From Chrysoporthe austroafricana (lineage: Eukaryota > Ascomycota > Sordariomycetes > Diaporthales > Cryphonectriaceae): a DNA stretch of 64,000 bases. The notes below the pieces were generated by a model. It was not told where the DNA came from and did no database searches. It was given only the letters and a program-made list of their open reading frames with translations. The DNA is taken from NCBI GenBank assembly GCA_001051155.2, contig JYIP02000007.1:2544342-2608341 (forward strand), read 5' to 3'. The position numbers and the translations under genes were made by a program. Position 1 is the stretch's first letter. Every line of letters starts with the position of its first letter. Positions 1 through 10,275 of the stretch are shown one piece after another.

Positions 1-877
1 CTACTTACACAGGCGAGGTATCTCGTGTGAACTCTGGATGGGCTCGAAGGGTGTGGGACGGGTCCGCGCGTGCTGAAGATAAGAAATACAGCGGTCGCGG
101 GGTCTGCTGTGCGCTTCCGCTTGAGGCAGAGGCAAGCCCTAGCCCTGCCCTAGAGACAAAGTCAAGCAAGCGGCCTGCAGACGCTGATTAGGTATGTTGC
201 TCTGGCATGCCCTCTCCCTTGAATCCGCTCGCTACTAACTGCTCTGGGCATATGGATAGATTCTCCCCGGTGCCAAAGGTCGCCTCTCGTATGTCGCCTG
301 TGGCGCCACTTTGTCTGTCAATCCTGTCTGGTAGTCAGTCTCCCTGTCAGCTCCATTAGACACCACGTATGCAAAAGTTGTCCGCGCGCAAAGGATCTGT
401 TCGTCTGTTCGTATTCCCTCGCCCTTTTTCTTTTCTTTTCTTTTTTTCTTTTTGCTATTCTAGCTAACTGACTAGCCAGCCTTGCCGTCGCTGGTGCCCC
501 CGATCCTTACGCCCTCTCTGCGGGCGCGCCGCACGTGTTGTCTATCTGCTCCCAACCACTGGCCGCCGTCTCGACCCCATCAGATGTGCTCCCCCAACGC
601 CTCATCAGGAACCTTGGCAGCTCGCCCTCTTTCTATGGCGCGGGGGTTGGCTGTTGGTGCTGTTGCCGCCGCCGCCATCAACAGTACGTACAAGCGTTGC
701 TAATCCTGAAGCCAGGCTGGCGGCGTGTCGGTATTACTTCATTGTCGTCTGCCCTCCCCTGCCCGATCTTGCTGCCAGGTAATCCCAGATACCCATGCCC
801 CTTCACTGCAGAGGTGCGAAGTATGCGAGGCCGAAGACATCCTCCCATCTGGTCCACCAATTGAACTCACAGCGATT
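1..877. other. left margin, no gene supported
   Basis: There is no convincing gene here. A pyrimidine-rich block lies at about 420-470. It is followed by a short open stretch (ATG near 635) whose translation is rich in Ala and Val and which runs into a GTACGT donor-like site near 684. This could be a first exon, but no continuation was identified. The stretch may include the 3' flank of the minus-strand gene that ends at 878. Confidence 0.4.
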
Positions 878-3412
878 CTAATAATCTTTCACCCTACGAG
901 TTGTTTCCCTGAGCAAAACTTTCCGAACCCGTTCACGTTTGGCGGGAACAATCAGAACGCCCGTTCCCGGGAAGGTTTTGCCTGTTTTCAAGATCATTTT
1001 TGTGAGTTTTTGACAGGGTCCGTTGCCCTTGGGCAAATCCAAACTAGACTCGAATAGCACTGCTATATCGAAATTCGCCACACCGAAGAAATTCTTGTCG
1101 TTGTCAGCTTGCCTGCTTACTATTTCTGCTTGTTCGAGAACGGCTTGCTGTTCCTCATACCATTTACGATGTTTTCCTCGAGTGTCAAATATGGCCCGGT
1201 GTATATCATCATAACGATACCGATCGCGGACAAGCCAAATGGGACCCAAAGGCTCAGTGATATCCATTACCACGGCGTAATCGCTGTACGCCGTGGAATC
1301 AAAGCCTTTGATTAGGGCCCCGCATCGGCCAATGTCCAGAACGAAGCGGGGCAGCCTCAACCTCACCCTCCTCCCCCACACATCGTGGGAGGGTGTCGTT
1401 ATGATCGTATCGGTCCCGACTGGATAGACAATCTCCGAAATTCCCGGAAGCCAGCCAGCGCAAGACTCGTTGATTTCCGAAAACGGCTTTCCCGACCAGC
1501 TGTATCGACAGTAGCCGTGACTGTGTATCATAAGTGACGTCCATCGCGGCATGGAAAATGGACACCTCCGACAGATCCGATCGTTAATCTTCGGAAATGA
1601 CGGCGGTCGCGGCATGAGCAATGGCCAGTTCGGACAGATCCGATCACCTCCAACATGGAGGGTAAGTTGAATTATCTGGCCAAATTCAACTTGTTTGCAG
1701 TCTTTTGCGCATAAATCAAATTCGAAGTCGTCGAAACCCCCGAAAGGCAGACGATGACCTATTCTCTTGATCCAGGTTTCGTCGGGAATCTCGTCATCCT
1801 CCTCGAACACCCTTAGCTCTAGCTGACTCAGGTATTCCATATAGCCTTGGGGAGTTATCTTGTCTTGCCAAGTCAGCTGTTGTTGGGTAATGCTGGGGGC
1901 TGATGGAATTTCGGAAGCCAATGCTTCGCGTATAATCCGCGAAGCCCGCTTAGTCAGGGGCCGGTCGAGATCAACGCCCGTTCCTGGAAAAGTTCTCATT
2001 GTTTCGAAGATGCGTCTCTCGATGATTTTTGGGTCAGTCAGGCCGTTCCATTCTGCAATATCTTCGAATAGCAGTGCTATATCGAAATGCGCCACGTCGA
2101 AAAAATTCTTGTCCATGTCGCATGTTTTGGCCTGCCATCGCAGAGTTCTCCGCCAGTCGCCCAGCATGTCCTCCTTCCAAAGATTACCCACTGGATTCAC
2201 ATACAAATCCTTGTTCACAGGGTGGTGATACCGATCGAGGATGATCCAGAGAGGCTTCTTGCGCGAAGTGACATCCATTGCTACTATGTATTCGCTCCTC
2301 GAACGAGGCTTGTCCCAATGAGGCTCCCTGCCTTGGATATGGGCCCAGAGTCGGCCAATTTCGAGAACGAGGTGGGGCAGCTTCAGACCCGCGTTCGTAT
2401 CGCTCCCGGGTGGGTAATGAATTTCTGTAAACGGGGCGGGAAACAGCTCCGTAGGTGAATGTTCTACAGTAAACCGATGTCGCCCTACAACTTGTTCATT
2501 CCAATACCTGCCCATGACATACTGAGCTGGGTGGCCAGGTTCGACGCATGCGTTGGAAGATAGAGGAATATATTCGTCGCGCACTAATACCTTCTTCAGC
2601 GGTGGCTCTAATACCGATGTGTTCTTTATCCCCGTCTCAAACGGCTGATAGAGTAGGCGCGAAATACTTGCGTGATCAATGCAATCGTATCTGAGCGGCT
2701 CCAAGCCCTGCAGATCCCGCACCCAGTCTAGGACCGACTTACCGTTCCTAAATGTGATATTGTTGAAGCCATCGGTCTTCTCGAGCTCAAGGTATCGCTT
2801 TATCTGGCTCAGCGTCTCGGTAAGGTCCTGCGCAAGTCTATCTGCCCGCTCGATGGCCGCGTCCTGCCGGCGAGCCAAAGTCCTGTCATCGCTCTCGAGC
2901 TGCATGCCGACGTTAGCACCTGCCAGTATAGAGCTGTTGCTGCGATGCTCTCCAGCCTGGAGAGAGCTGCTCTCAGGCTCGCCATCACGTCTGGTTGGCG
3001 TCACTGCCTTGGCTTGCTCTTGGTCTCGAGCTCGATCGTTCGGGTGCTCGGGGTCCTTGCCAAGCTGGCCAGCCGAACCGTAGGCTAGTATGCGGGCGTT
3101 TGGCTTGGTAGCCGGGGTTTCCTGAGCGGTGTCTGCATTGCTGATGGGGATAGCGGGGCCCTCGAGAGCTGTGAAGCCCCGGACAGATTTGAGAACCCCA
3201 AGCCCAGCGTTGCCGCTGGAATTCGGAATCGAGTGATATGGAAGCCCGTGGCCCTGGTTCTCTGTGCTTCCCAGAACGGGGGGACAGCTGGCGGCTCTGA
3301 CAGTTGAGATGCTTTGCAAGGGATAGGCTTGGGCCTCGGTCTGGTCGTTCCGAGTAGAAGGTTGTTGCTCAAGGGCCCCTTGCAGAGTGTCGGAAAGGCT
3401 GGCTGTGGCCAT
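878..3412 (-). CDS. hypothetical protein with two copies of the same C-terminal domain
   Basis: Function not recognised. The open frame runs from 3667, but the ATG at 3412 is preferred. It has a good context (AGT-ATG-GCC), and the DNA just upstream looks like a 5' leader rich in CAT/CAC/ACT repeats, giving 844 aa. The N-terminal 200 residues are low-complexity and polar. A short predicted coiled coil follows (RRQDAAIERADRLAQDL). The rest contains two related modules. Shared motifs, first and second copy: LEIGRLWAHI / LDIGRCGALI, VAMDVT / VVMDIT, ILDRYHHP / VRDRYRYDD, DKNFFDVAHFDIALLFE / DKNFFGVANFDIAVLFE, and TFPGTGV in both. This is a tandem intragenic duplication. No signal peptide or membrane segment is seen. 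The frame is intact and has no intron. Confidence 0.75.
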   Translation of the reverse strand: MATASLSDTLQGALEQQPSTRNDQTEAQAYPLQSISTVRAASCPPVLGSTENQGHGLPYHSIPNSSGNAGLGVLKSVRGFTALEGPAIPISNADTAQETPATKPNARILAYGSAGQLGKDPEHPNDRARDQEQAKAVTPTRRDGEPESSSLQAGEHRSNSSILAGANVGMQLESDDRTLARRQDAAIERADRLAQDLTETLSQIKRYLELEKTDGFNNITFRNGKSVLDWVRDLQGLEPLRYDCIDHASISRLLYQPFETGIKNTSVLEPPLKKVLVRDEYIPLSSNACVEPGHPAQYVMGRYWNEQVVGRHRFTVEHSPTELFPAPFTEIHYPPGSDTNAGLKLPHLVLEIGRLWAHIQGREPHWDKPRSRSEYIVAMDVTSRKKPLWIILDRYHHPVNKDLYVNPVGNLWKEDMLGDWRRTLRWQAKTCDMDKNFFDVAHFDIALLFEDIAEWNGLTDPKIIERRIFETMRTFPGTGVDLDRPLTKRASRIIREALASEIPSAPSITQQQLTWQDKITPQGYMEYLSQLELRVFEEDDEIPDETWIKRIGHRLPFGGFDDFEFDLCAKDCKQVEFGQIIQLTLHVGGDRICPNWPLLMPRPPSFPKINDRICRRCPFSMPRWTSLMIHSHGYCRYSWSGKPFSEINESCAGWLPGISEIVYPVGTDTIITTPSHDVWGRRVRLRLPRFVLDIGRCGALIKGFDSTAYSDYAVVMDITEPLGPIWLVRDRYRYDDIHRAIFDTRGKHRKWYEEQQAVLEQAEIVSRQADNDKNFFGVANFDIAVLFESSLDLPKGNGPCQKLTKMILKTGKTFPGTGVLIVPAKRERVRKVLLRETTRRVKDY

Positions 3413-3667
3413 ACTTCCTAACGGTGAGAGGTTGAATGCTGTGGTTGATAGTAGTAGTGATGATGAGAAGGATGCGCAATAGCCAGCTGTGATAATGCGG
3501 ACAGACGCAGGTCGTGGTGGATATGAAGTGTATTCGGGTAGGTTGTGGTCGTATTGTGTGCTTGTGGAAACGTCGCTTGCTTGGACTGTCGACTCTGGGT
3601 AGTCGATGAAATAAATAGAACGCAGCGGCGACAACTTCTCCTTTCCGTATGTCGACAACCTGCCCAT

Positions 3668-4333
3668 AGGTTAAGGGAGCATTTACACTCAGTTATAGAG
3701 TTTTAGTCTTGCTTTCTTCTTACTCTTTCAACCACCTTGACAGTCTTAACTACTTAGACCGTATAGCGACTAAAATTTAGTAGCTCCTGGCAACCCATTT
3801 CCAGACAAGCTTGGCCGAATACTGGCACGGTCTGGTCTATAAGTTACTATCGTCTTTATTTCTGGCTTTCTTATGCCGTCTACGGTACCAAGATGACTTA
3901 CTCAGGAGGTAGTAATGCGGTTCCGTAATAGCTTCAAAGGGCATTTTGGTCTGCAGAGCATCCCAAAAAGCCGAACTATGGTGTGAGGCAACAGCGTGCA
4001 TTGGCATCAAGCCTAGTCTTTATTTCGCTTTGCTCTTCTTGTTGTTCTTTCTTATCCTCGTGTCTCAAGACCACTGCTGCCTTAGACCCTGTGCTCTCGT
4101 GATAAAGGACACTATGACAAGGAATTCCCAAGCATGATAGCTACTATGTACAAGCAGCTGTCAATATCAGTAGGTATCGTCACCTTGCCACTAGCCATTG
4201 CAAGTCTCCAGCGCCTATGCACTTCCTCTGGCTTCCTGCTCTCCCCTATTCGTTCCCTCGCCCATCACAGTGTTTAGAGTTTATGCAATACCTCCATTGC
4301 CTGCTCTGTCCCATTCCCTCGCCCGCCCTCACC
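3668..4333. other. divergent intergenic region between two accessory genes
   Basis: This region lies between a minus-strand gene and a plus-strand gene, so it should hold both promoters. The plus-strand side is CT-rich and ends in the CCTCACC-ATG start context of the next gene. On the minus-strand side, an A/T-rich TATTTATT-like element lies near 3605-3615 (read on the minus strand). No coding relic was recognised. Confidence 0.4.
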
Positions 4334-6760
4334 ATGCCTCTGACCGTCTTCGCGGGAGACTTGTCTGGTGAGATCGTGATCGACAAGGCGGATTTCAGTC
4401 CCAAAACTGAGAAGCAAATCTACAAGAGCCTATGCGTCGTGATTTGGACGTGCAAGGCACATGGAGCGATGTTGAGAGATGCAAAACTGCTTGACTGCAG
4501 ACTTGACCTTCAGGCTTCCAAAAAACTCGTTCGGCTTTGCACCTACATCAAGAAGGTCATGGAAGACGTCCTCAAGGGCGCACAAAAAAAGGCGAGCGAA
4601 ATATTCGATGGGTACCAATCCGACAAGGGAAAACCTACAGTTCAGAAGCTCCCCGGGGCCACCAAGAGAGACCTCGGTGCCTCACCCAAGATCAAGAAGC
4701 TTGCCAAGGCTATCGGGATTCTACACCCCGGTGCCTCACAGGTCCAGGAGCCTATCAGCGAAGCCGACAAGACGGACCAAGATGCTTTGTTTGAGACCAA
4801 GGTGCTTGCGGAGGCCAGGCGCATACTAGACAGGTATGCCTTAGGTACGGTCTGGAAATCCGAGAAGGCCACCAAGACACCAGATGACAAGGCCACCAAG
4901 GCACCAGACAGTGAGGCCACCAAGACAACACCCGGCGAGGCCACCGAGATATCAGATGATGAGGCCACTAAGACACCAGACTGCGAGACCACCAAGATAT
5001 CAGACGGTGAGGCCAACAAGACATCAGACGGCGAGACTACCAAGATATCAGATAGCGAAACAACTGAGATACCAGGCGGCAAGGCTACCAAGATACCAGA
5101 CGACGAGGCCTTACAGATACCAGACTGCGAGACTACCAAGATATCAGACGGTGAGGCTAACAAGATATCAGACGGCGAGGCCAACAAGACATCAGACGGC
5201 GAGACCACCAAGATATCAGACAGCGAAGCCACTGAGATACCAGGCGGCAAGGCTACCAAGATACCAGACAACGAGGCCTCACCGACCCGGAAGCTCGTCC
5301 ATACCGCCATCAAGATACTAGACCACTACGCCTCACATGAGATCCAGAAGCTCGCCGGTATTGTCCTCGATGCAGACCCCAAAGAAGCCTCCAGGGACGT
5401 CCAAATTGCTCGGGAGACGGCATTAGAGTTGTTGCTCCGCGTGATCATGGAGAAGAAGGGTGAAGGCACTCACGAAATTAACCCACTGAGTAAGGCCCTT
5501 TTCCCTCCGGCGATACGTTTATGGCAAAGATATGCTGTATAGACGGCTGCTAACTTGTTTTACTGCTAAATTTCAGGGGTCCTGCTAGTGAAACACAGTG
5601 AGAGCACACATGATTTTGTTGAACGTGCCTCCAAGGGTGGTACCGGGGAGAAGAAGGAAGACCTCCTCAAGTATTCGGGGATGCCGGCTACCATCTGGGT
5701 CTGTCTTTTTGTTCCCAAGGCACACCAGGATGAAGAGAACAGCAAAACCAGCAGTTCACTCTCCCATGATGTGCCATCAGGCAAGGGCTCAGACAACGCG
5801 CAATCGACATACGCCGTGATCACAACCACCGCAGAGCGCTGGGATCATTCGAAGGCGCTGTCGACGTGGAAGACAAATAAGCATAAGGACCGGCGGATAA
5901 AAGTCTTTGAAAAATACAAGCCAGGCATAGATTTCAGGGAGCATTTCGAACGTGAACGTACGGAGTTCGTCAAATGGGTTAAACAAGGACCCAATCAGAA
6001 GCGCACCCGCCATGAAGTGTACGAGGAGGCCCAAAGGCGGTCAACGTTGTCAGGTTATGATGCCCTCAAGAAAATCTGGGAGTCCCCGCAGCCAGAAAAG
6101 AAGACCGTGAACCAGGTTCCTGCTCCTTCGACAGCGACTGAAGACCAGCGCTCTGCTCTCTCGGCGGCCCTGGATGTCTGCGAGGATTTCCCCATCAAAC
6201 CACGCTGCGGTACCTGTGTCGCAACGGTACATGTCCCCTTGTTCCACGAGGCGAAGAAGGCGGAGGACGAGGCAAAGGAGGCGGAGGCCAAGGCGTTGAA
6301 GGCCAAGGCCGAGGCCGGGAAGGCGGAGGACGAGGCAAAGGAGGCGGAGGCCAACGCGAAGAAGGCCAAGGCCAAGGCGAAGAAGGCCAAGGCCAGAGCA
6401 AAGCAGGCGGAGGCCAAGGCGAAGAAGGCGGAGGCCGAGGCGGAGAAGGCGGAGGCCAAGGCGAAGAAGGTCAAGGCCAGAGCAAGGAAGGTGGAGGCCA
6501 AGGTGAAGAAGGCCAAGACGGAGGCGGAGAAGGCCGAGGCTGAGGCGAAGAAGGCCGAGGCCAAGGTGAAGAATGCGGCGGCCGAGGCGAAGAAGGCCAA
6601 GGCGAAGAAGGCCGAGGCCGATGCAAAGAAGGAGAAGAGTGACGTGCTTTCTAAAGACATCGGGATCAACTGCTACGAAATGGAGTGTGCGGAGGTGGTT
6701 GGGGTGGTTCTCGCCAACGAGGTGATGAGGAAGCTTTCGGCACCGCCGCACAAGATCTGA
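4334..6760 (+). CDS. two-exon repeat and coiled-coil protein, 779 aa
   Basis: Two long open frames are joined here as one gene. Exon 1 is 4334-5489 and exon 2 is 5577-6760. The 87-nt intron has a GTAAGG donor, a TGCTAAC branch site 22 nt before the acceptor and a TTTCAG acceptor. The only stop between the two frames lies inside the intron, and exon 2 has no ATG of its own near its start. The start at 4334 has the context CTCACC-ATG-CC; an in-frame ATG at 4217 is weaker. Exon 1 encodes a helical N-terminal region and then 17 perfect-phase units of 8 residues, rich in Thr, Lys, Asp and Glu. Exon 2 encodes a charged middle region and then about 130 residues of almost only Ala, Lys and Glu, a long predicted helix or coiled coil resembling TolA-type stalks. 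Function unknown. A structural or scaffold role is only an inference. Confidence 0.75.
4868..5275 (+). repeat. in-frame 24-bp coding minisatellite, 17 units
   Basis: Exactly 17 units of 24 bp encode octapeptides of the type (A/T)TK(I/T)(P/S)D(G/D)E. A higher-order block of five units occurs twice (TTKISDGE, ANKTSDGE, TTKISDSE, TEIPGGK-type, ATKIPD-type), showing a secondary duplication inside the array. Array length is expected to vary between strains. Confidence 0.9.
6249..6645 (+). repeat. Ala/Lys/Glu-rich coding repeat (GCGAAGAAGG-type)
   Basis: This is a degenerate repeat of gcgaagaag and gaggccaag blocks in exon 2 of the 4334-6760 gene. The codons give AKKAEAKAKKAEAEAEK-type sequence. 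The opposite strand is also open over this stretch, purely because of the base composition. Confidence 0.85.
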
Positions 6761-7193
6761 CGCTGCACGAACGAGATCCCGACAATCCCGCCACGGGAGA
6801 GTCGGAGCCAGCAGTCCACCGACCACGATGGCGTTGGCGAGATCCTAGAAGCCCAGGCGGCGGCGCGCGAGCATTCCTGCACGGAGGTTCCACGAGTCGT
6901 TGTCGACAGCGCCCACCTTTTCGTTTTTTCTTTTTGGAAATGAGCTGTCAGCGGGATATGTCGCCCTGGCCTGGGTGGTTTCTGCATTCATCCAAGAACA
7001 TTGCTTTCTCATTCTTGCATTTTTGGAACGGGCAAGGCCGAGAGGCGTCTCCTATGTATGCGCAGTATTCACGGAGCATGAACAGGCCCGTCGTCGGCCC
7101 AGAATAAACTTGCAATCCAGTCCAGCGCGCTTTGCCGCCAGATGCCACTAGAGCCGCACTTGAGTGGGTGGGTACTGCTGGGCTGCTGTAGCA
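6761..7193. other. 3' flank, no gene seen
   Basis: This is the untranslated 3' side of the coiled-coil gene. No further gene, RNA or transposon end was recognised. Confidence 0.4.
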
Positions 7194-7271
7194 GCTAGCA
7201 GGACCAGCCGCTAGCAGGGACCAGCCGCTAGCAGGGGCCAGCCGCTAGCACCACCAGCTAGCAGGGACCCC
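7194..7271. repeat. GCTAGCAGGGACCAGCC minisatellite
   Basis: There are about five tandem units of 13-17 bp, each beginning with GCTAGCA and most continuing GGGACCAGCC. The unit boundaries are at 7194, 7210, 7227, 7244 and 7257. The repeat is non-coding. Confidence 0.85.
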
Positions 7272-8427
7272 TGCTGCCGTTGAACGCGCCCAACACAGCT
7301 TTGCGCATCCGACAGCATCTACGCCCTCGCCGCCGAGGAGGCCCTGTTCTCACCAGCCCGAACGCAAGCCCGCGCGCAAGCCCGATCCCTCCCTCTCCCT
7401 CTCCCCCTCCTGCAGCGAGAAAAGTGGCAAAGCAGCAATGGGCTCGCCGCTGTTCGGTCCTCGTATGCGTGCCCTCGTGCCCTGCCGGCCCTGTCTGGTG
7501 CGCTGCTGATCCCCTCCCTGGTCGGTCTGCTCGCCCCTGGCGCAGACGACGCGCCCTGCCGCGAGGGTCCAGGGCGGGAAGCCTTCGCGAGCACCTGCTG
7601 CCCGTCGCCTGGGCTCGTCGCCTGGGCTCGTCGCCGCAGTCTTTGCGTGCGCTGGTGTGTGAATAATAGCTGGCGATCCCCGGCCGCGAGCACGACTTCC
7701 GGCACTCCCCTGCCCCACGCCGCCCGCTTTCTGCGACCTTGCAGCCCGGCGATGCCCCCCCGCCGCCCACCTCCTTACGGCGGCGCAGGCTAGTCTCCTC
7801 GCGAGATCCCCGCCCGGCTCGCTGTCTCGCGAGCCTCGGTCGCGGTATCGGATACCGCCTCTCGCCGAACCCCCGGCCTCCGCACAGCACCTGGGGCGCA
7901 GGCTCCAGCCTGGAGAGGAAGCATACTGCCCAGACGGGGACCTGGGGCCGATCTGCCCCCCCCCTCTCTGCCCGCCTCACCGAGCCCTTGTTCACGCGAC
8001 GTTGCCTCTCCATCGCCCAGAACCCACTCCCTCGAGAGCCTTGCGCAGCCTCGGCGGCAAAGCCCACCCGCCGTCTACTGGGAATGGCCGTGGCGACCAC
8101 GGCATAGCGGTGAGGCGGCTGAGCTATACTGGGGAGACGGAGGGAAGGGCGGGCGTGTGCAGAAAGAGGCGAGGAGCGCGTCTGGGTCCCGGCCGCGCCA
8201 ACGTGACCCGTGGCTTGTGGCTGCTGCACGCACTGCTATGGCGCTGGTGAATACCAAGGCCGGGCTACAGCCAACGTGAGGACCTCAAGTCCTTTACTCG
8301 TCAGAAGCTCACCTCTTCTCAGTACGACTCTACAGCGGCCGTCCGTGGGCGGAGGGGGCGCGCCCGGTCTTGTGTTTGCATTTCCGAGTTACGCCTGGCT
8401 CTGTTCGATAGATCTGAGTTGTTGGAC
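7272..8427. other. GC-rich tract without supported gene
   Basis: Long open frames occur on both strands, but they follow from the high GC content. The translations are Arg/Pro/Ala-rich, show no recognisable domain, and lack a credible start or splice structure. Confidence 0.4.
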
Positions 8428-8515
8428 TGTTACTGGTCTGCTATTACAGTATTACTGGTCTGCGGTTACAATGTTACTGGTCTACTGTTACGCTGTTACT
8501 GGTCTGCTGTTACAA
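8428..8515. repeat. four tandem 22-bp repeats
   Basis: Four exact-length units start at 8428, 8450, 8472 and 8494, each of the form TGTTACTGGTCTGCTGTTACAA with one to three substitutions. There are no spacers, so this is a simple tandem array, not a CRISPR. Confidence 0.9.
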
Positions 8516-9977
8516 TGTGCGAAGAGTGGCTACCGAGATGGTTTCGATGTTCACTAGAGTCGCGGCTTGAACAAAAAATCTCTTTAAAAAAAAAAGTCTA
8601 TTGCGATTTTCACAAGTCTACGCAAGAGGGTCGCGATTTTCACGATAATCTAGACGTGATGTCGACATGCCAGCCCCGTAGGACCTAGCCTTCGTTGCTC
8701 TATCTCGCCAGGCAGAAGGGCCTGTTTTGTATTGCGACGAAAATTACTAGTACAATTCCCTCCTTCTACCTCGTAGCCTGCTGACAAGCTCGCCTGCCAC
8801 ACACGTCGGAGCCCAGCCGTCGTATTGATCTTGCCCCCGGCTCTCCTGTAAGAATCCAGCACCCCCCCCCTCCCCGCGGCAGCAAGACCAACACCCCCAA
8901 CACGTTCAACCAAGGAGTCGTACAAGGTCCCGCAGGTGGGCTGCGAGCTGGCTGAACGCGAACACCAGGGGGCACCGGTCCTCGACAGACCAACCCGGCA
9001 CCAAGACGTCTGGATAATCTCTTTTCCGTCGGGATACGTCCGTGGCGCGCTGGGCTGCGGATGCGCGGCAGCCCGGGCTGTGGTCGACGATATCGTACAT
9101 GACAGAAAAGAAGACGGGGCCGATCTTATCGGCGCCGAGGACCGCGTCCAGGTCGCTGAGAGACCCGTGTTGGCCGTCGGCGCGATCGTAGCGTCCCGGC
9201 TCCTCAGCTGCCGCAGCAGCTGCCTGATTTCGTACTGCATACTCTTGGCACCCCTATGCGCTCCGAGGAGACTGGAGGGCGTCAGGACGATGCTCAGAGA
9301 TACCTCTGCAGGGTGCGGGGAGGTCGCGACTTGCGTGGCTTTAACTGTCTAGCGCGCGGCGTTTTTCTCATGCAGTCCGGCCAGGTCTGGGGCATGGTGC
9401 GTGGATCCGGCGGTTCGGACTGCTGTGTGTGTCGAAGTGCATGCCCGGGCGAGCTGCTGTGCTGTATGTCTTGCTGCGTGCGCGCCCGGTACCAAGGCCA
9501 TACGCCAGCGAGCAGCTTACAGTTTCCCTTACCCAATCCTTCCTTGCCGCGTGCTATTCACAAAAATCGATGCTCCTACAGGTCGCCGCCAATCTAGACA
9601 GAGCCCAACGAAAGCTTCACTCGACCCAGCTCCTAGCCCACCTGATCTCAGCTCAGACTATGGTCGTCCATCGCGCGGCCGCAGCATGTCTAGAGGCAGC
9701 GGGCAGACGACTGCGCGGGAGAGCAGCCGCCAACGAAGGAAGCCAGATCAGGAGCACATCGTGGTCCTCGATCGCCTCTCCAGGGTCTGGCCTACGCGTC
9801 TCGTCGTTAGTCGGCGCAACACCATACGCCTTCCGCCCGAGCCCTCTGCTCCCGCTGGCGGGTGGCCTAGAGACCTTGCATTGCACGGTTTGCAAGACGC
9901 GGTGGCGCAGAGTCTTGCCATCTTCGGGGAGTAAGAAGTCTTCACCGTTCTCTGTATCCTCATCAGCTGACGGATTA
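8516..9977. other. unresolved region with one dispersed-repeat copy
   Basis: No intact gene was found. The minus strand around 8900-9240 shows fragments that look like decayed coding DNA in more than one frame, but no family was recognised. At about 9372-9490 lies a copy, in inverted orientation, of the dispersed repeat also found at 16.74-16.89 kb and 35.21-35.29 kb (shared core GTGGATCCGGCGGTTCGGAC or its complement). Confidence 0.45.
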
Positions 9978-10004
9978 AGTCGCAGGGGGTACTTTCCGGC
10001 ACCC

Positions 10005-10275
10005 CCCCCTTTCCGGCACCCCTGGCCAGCCACATTCAATATAGATATATATATTGAATTTATCTACTTTTCAGCACTATTCACCCACCACAATGCAATC
10101 CTCTTCATCAGTAACTAATTCGATGTCGCTCTTTTCATCNCCCCCTTTCCGGCACCCCTGGCCAGCCACATTCAACATAGATATATATATTGAATTTATC
10201 TACTTTTCAGCACTATTCACCCACCACAATGCAATCCTCTTCATCAGTAACTAATTCGATGTCGCTCTTTTCATC
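10005..10275. repeat. 135-bp direct repeat around a single N (probable contig-overlap artefact)
   Basis: Positions 10005-10139 are repeated at 10141-10275 with one visible mismatch (CAATATAG versus CAACATAG). They are separated only by the N at 10140. The pattern fits two contig ends that overlap but were not merged. Confidence 0.85.

Noticed and set aside
4642..5313. 223-aa minus-strand frame opposite the octapeptide array
   Set aside because: It mirrors the 24-bp repeat on the other strand. The plus-strand product has flanking non-repeat sequence and a proper intron.
6050..6826. Long minus-strand frames rich in Leu/Gly/Ala opposite the Lys/Ala repeat
   Set aside because: They are the complement of the repetitive coding sequence of exon 2. 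There is no independent start, splice or domain.
7258..8229. 323-aa minus-strand frame
   Set aside because: It is GC-driven, Arg/Gly/Pro-rich, without domain or start context. Equally long frames exist on the other strand.
8428..8515. Possible CRISPR-like array
   Set aside because: The units are contiguous without spacers and the genome is fungal.
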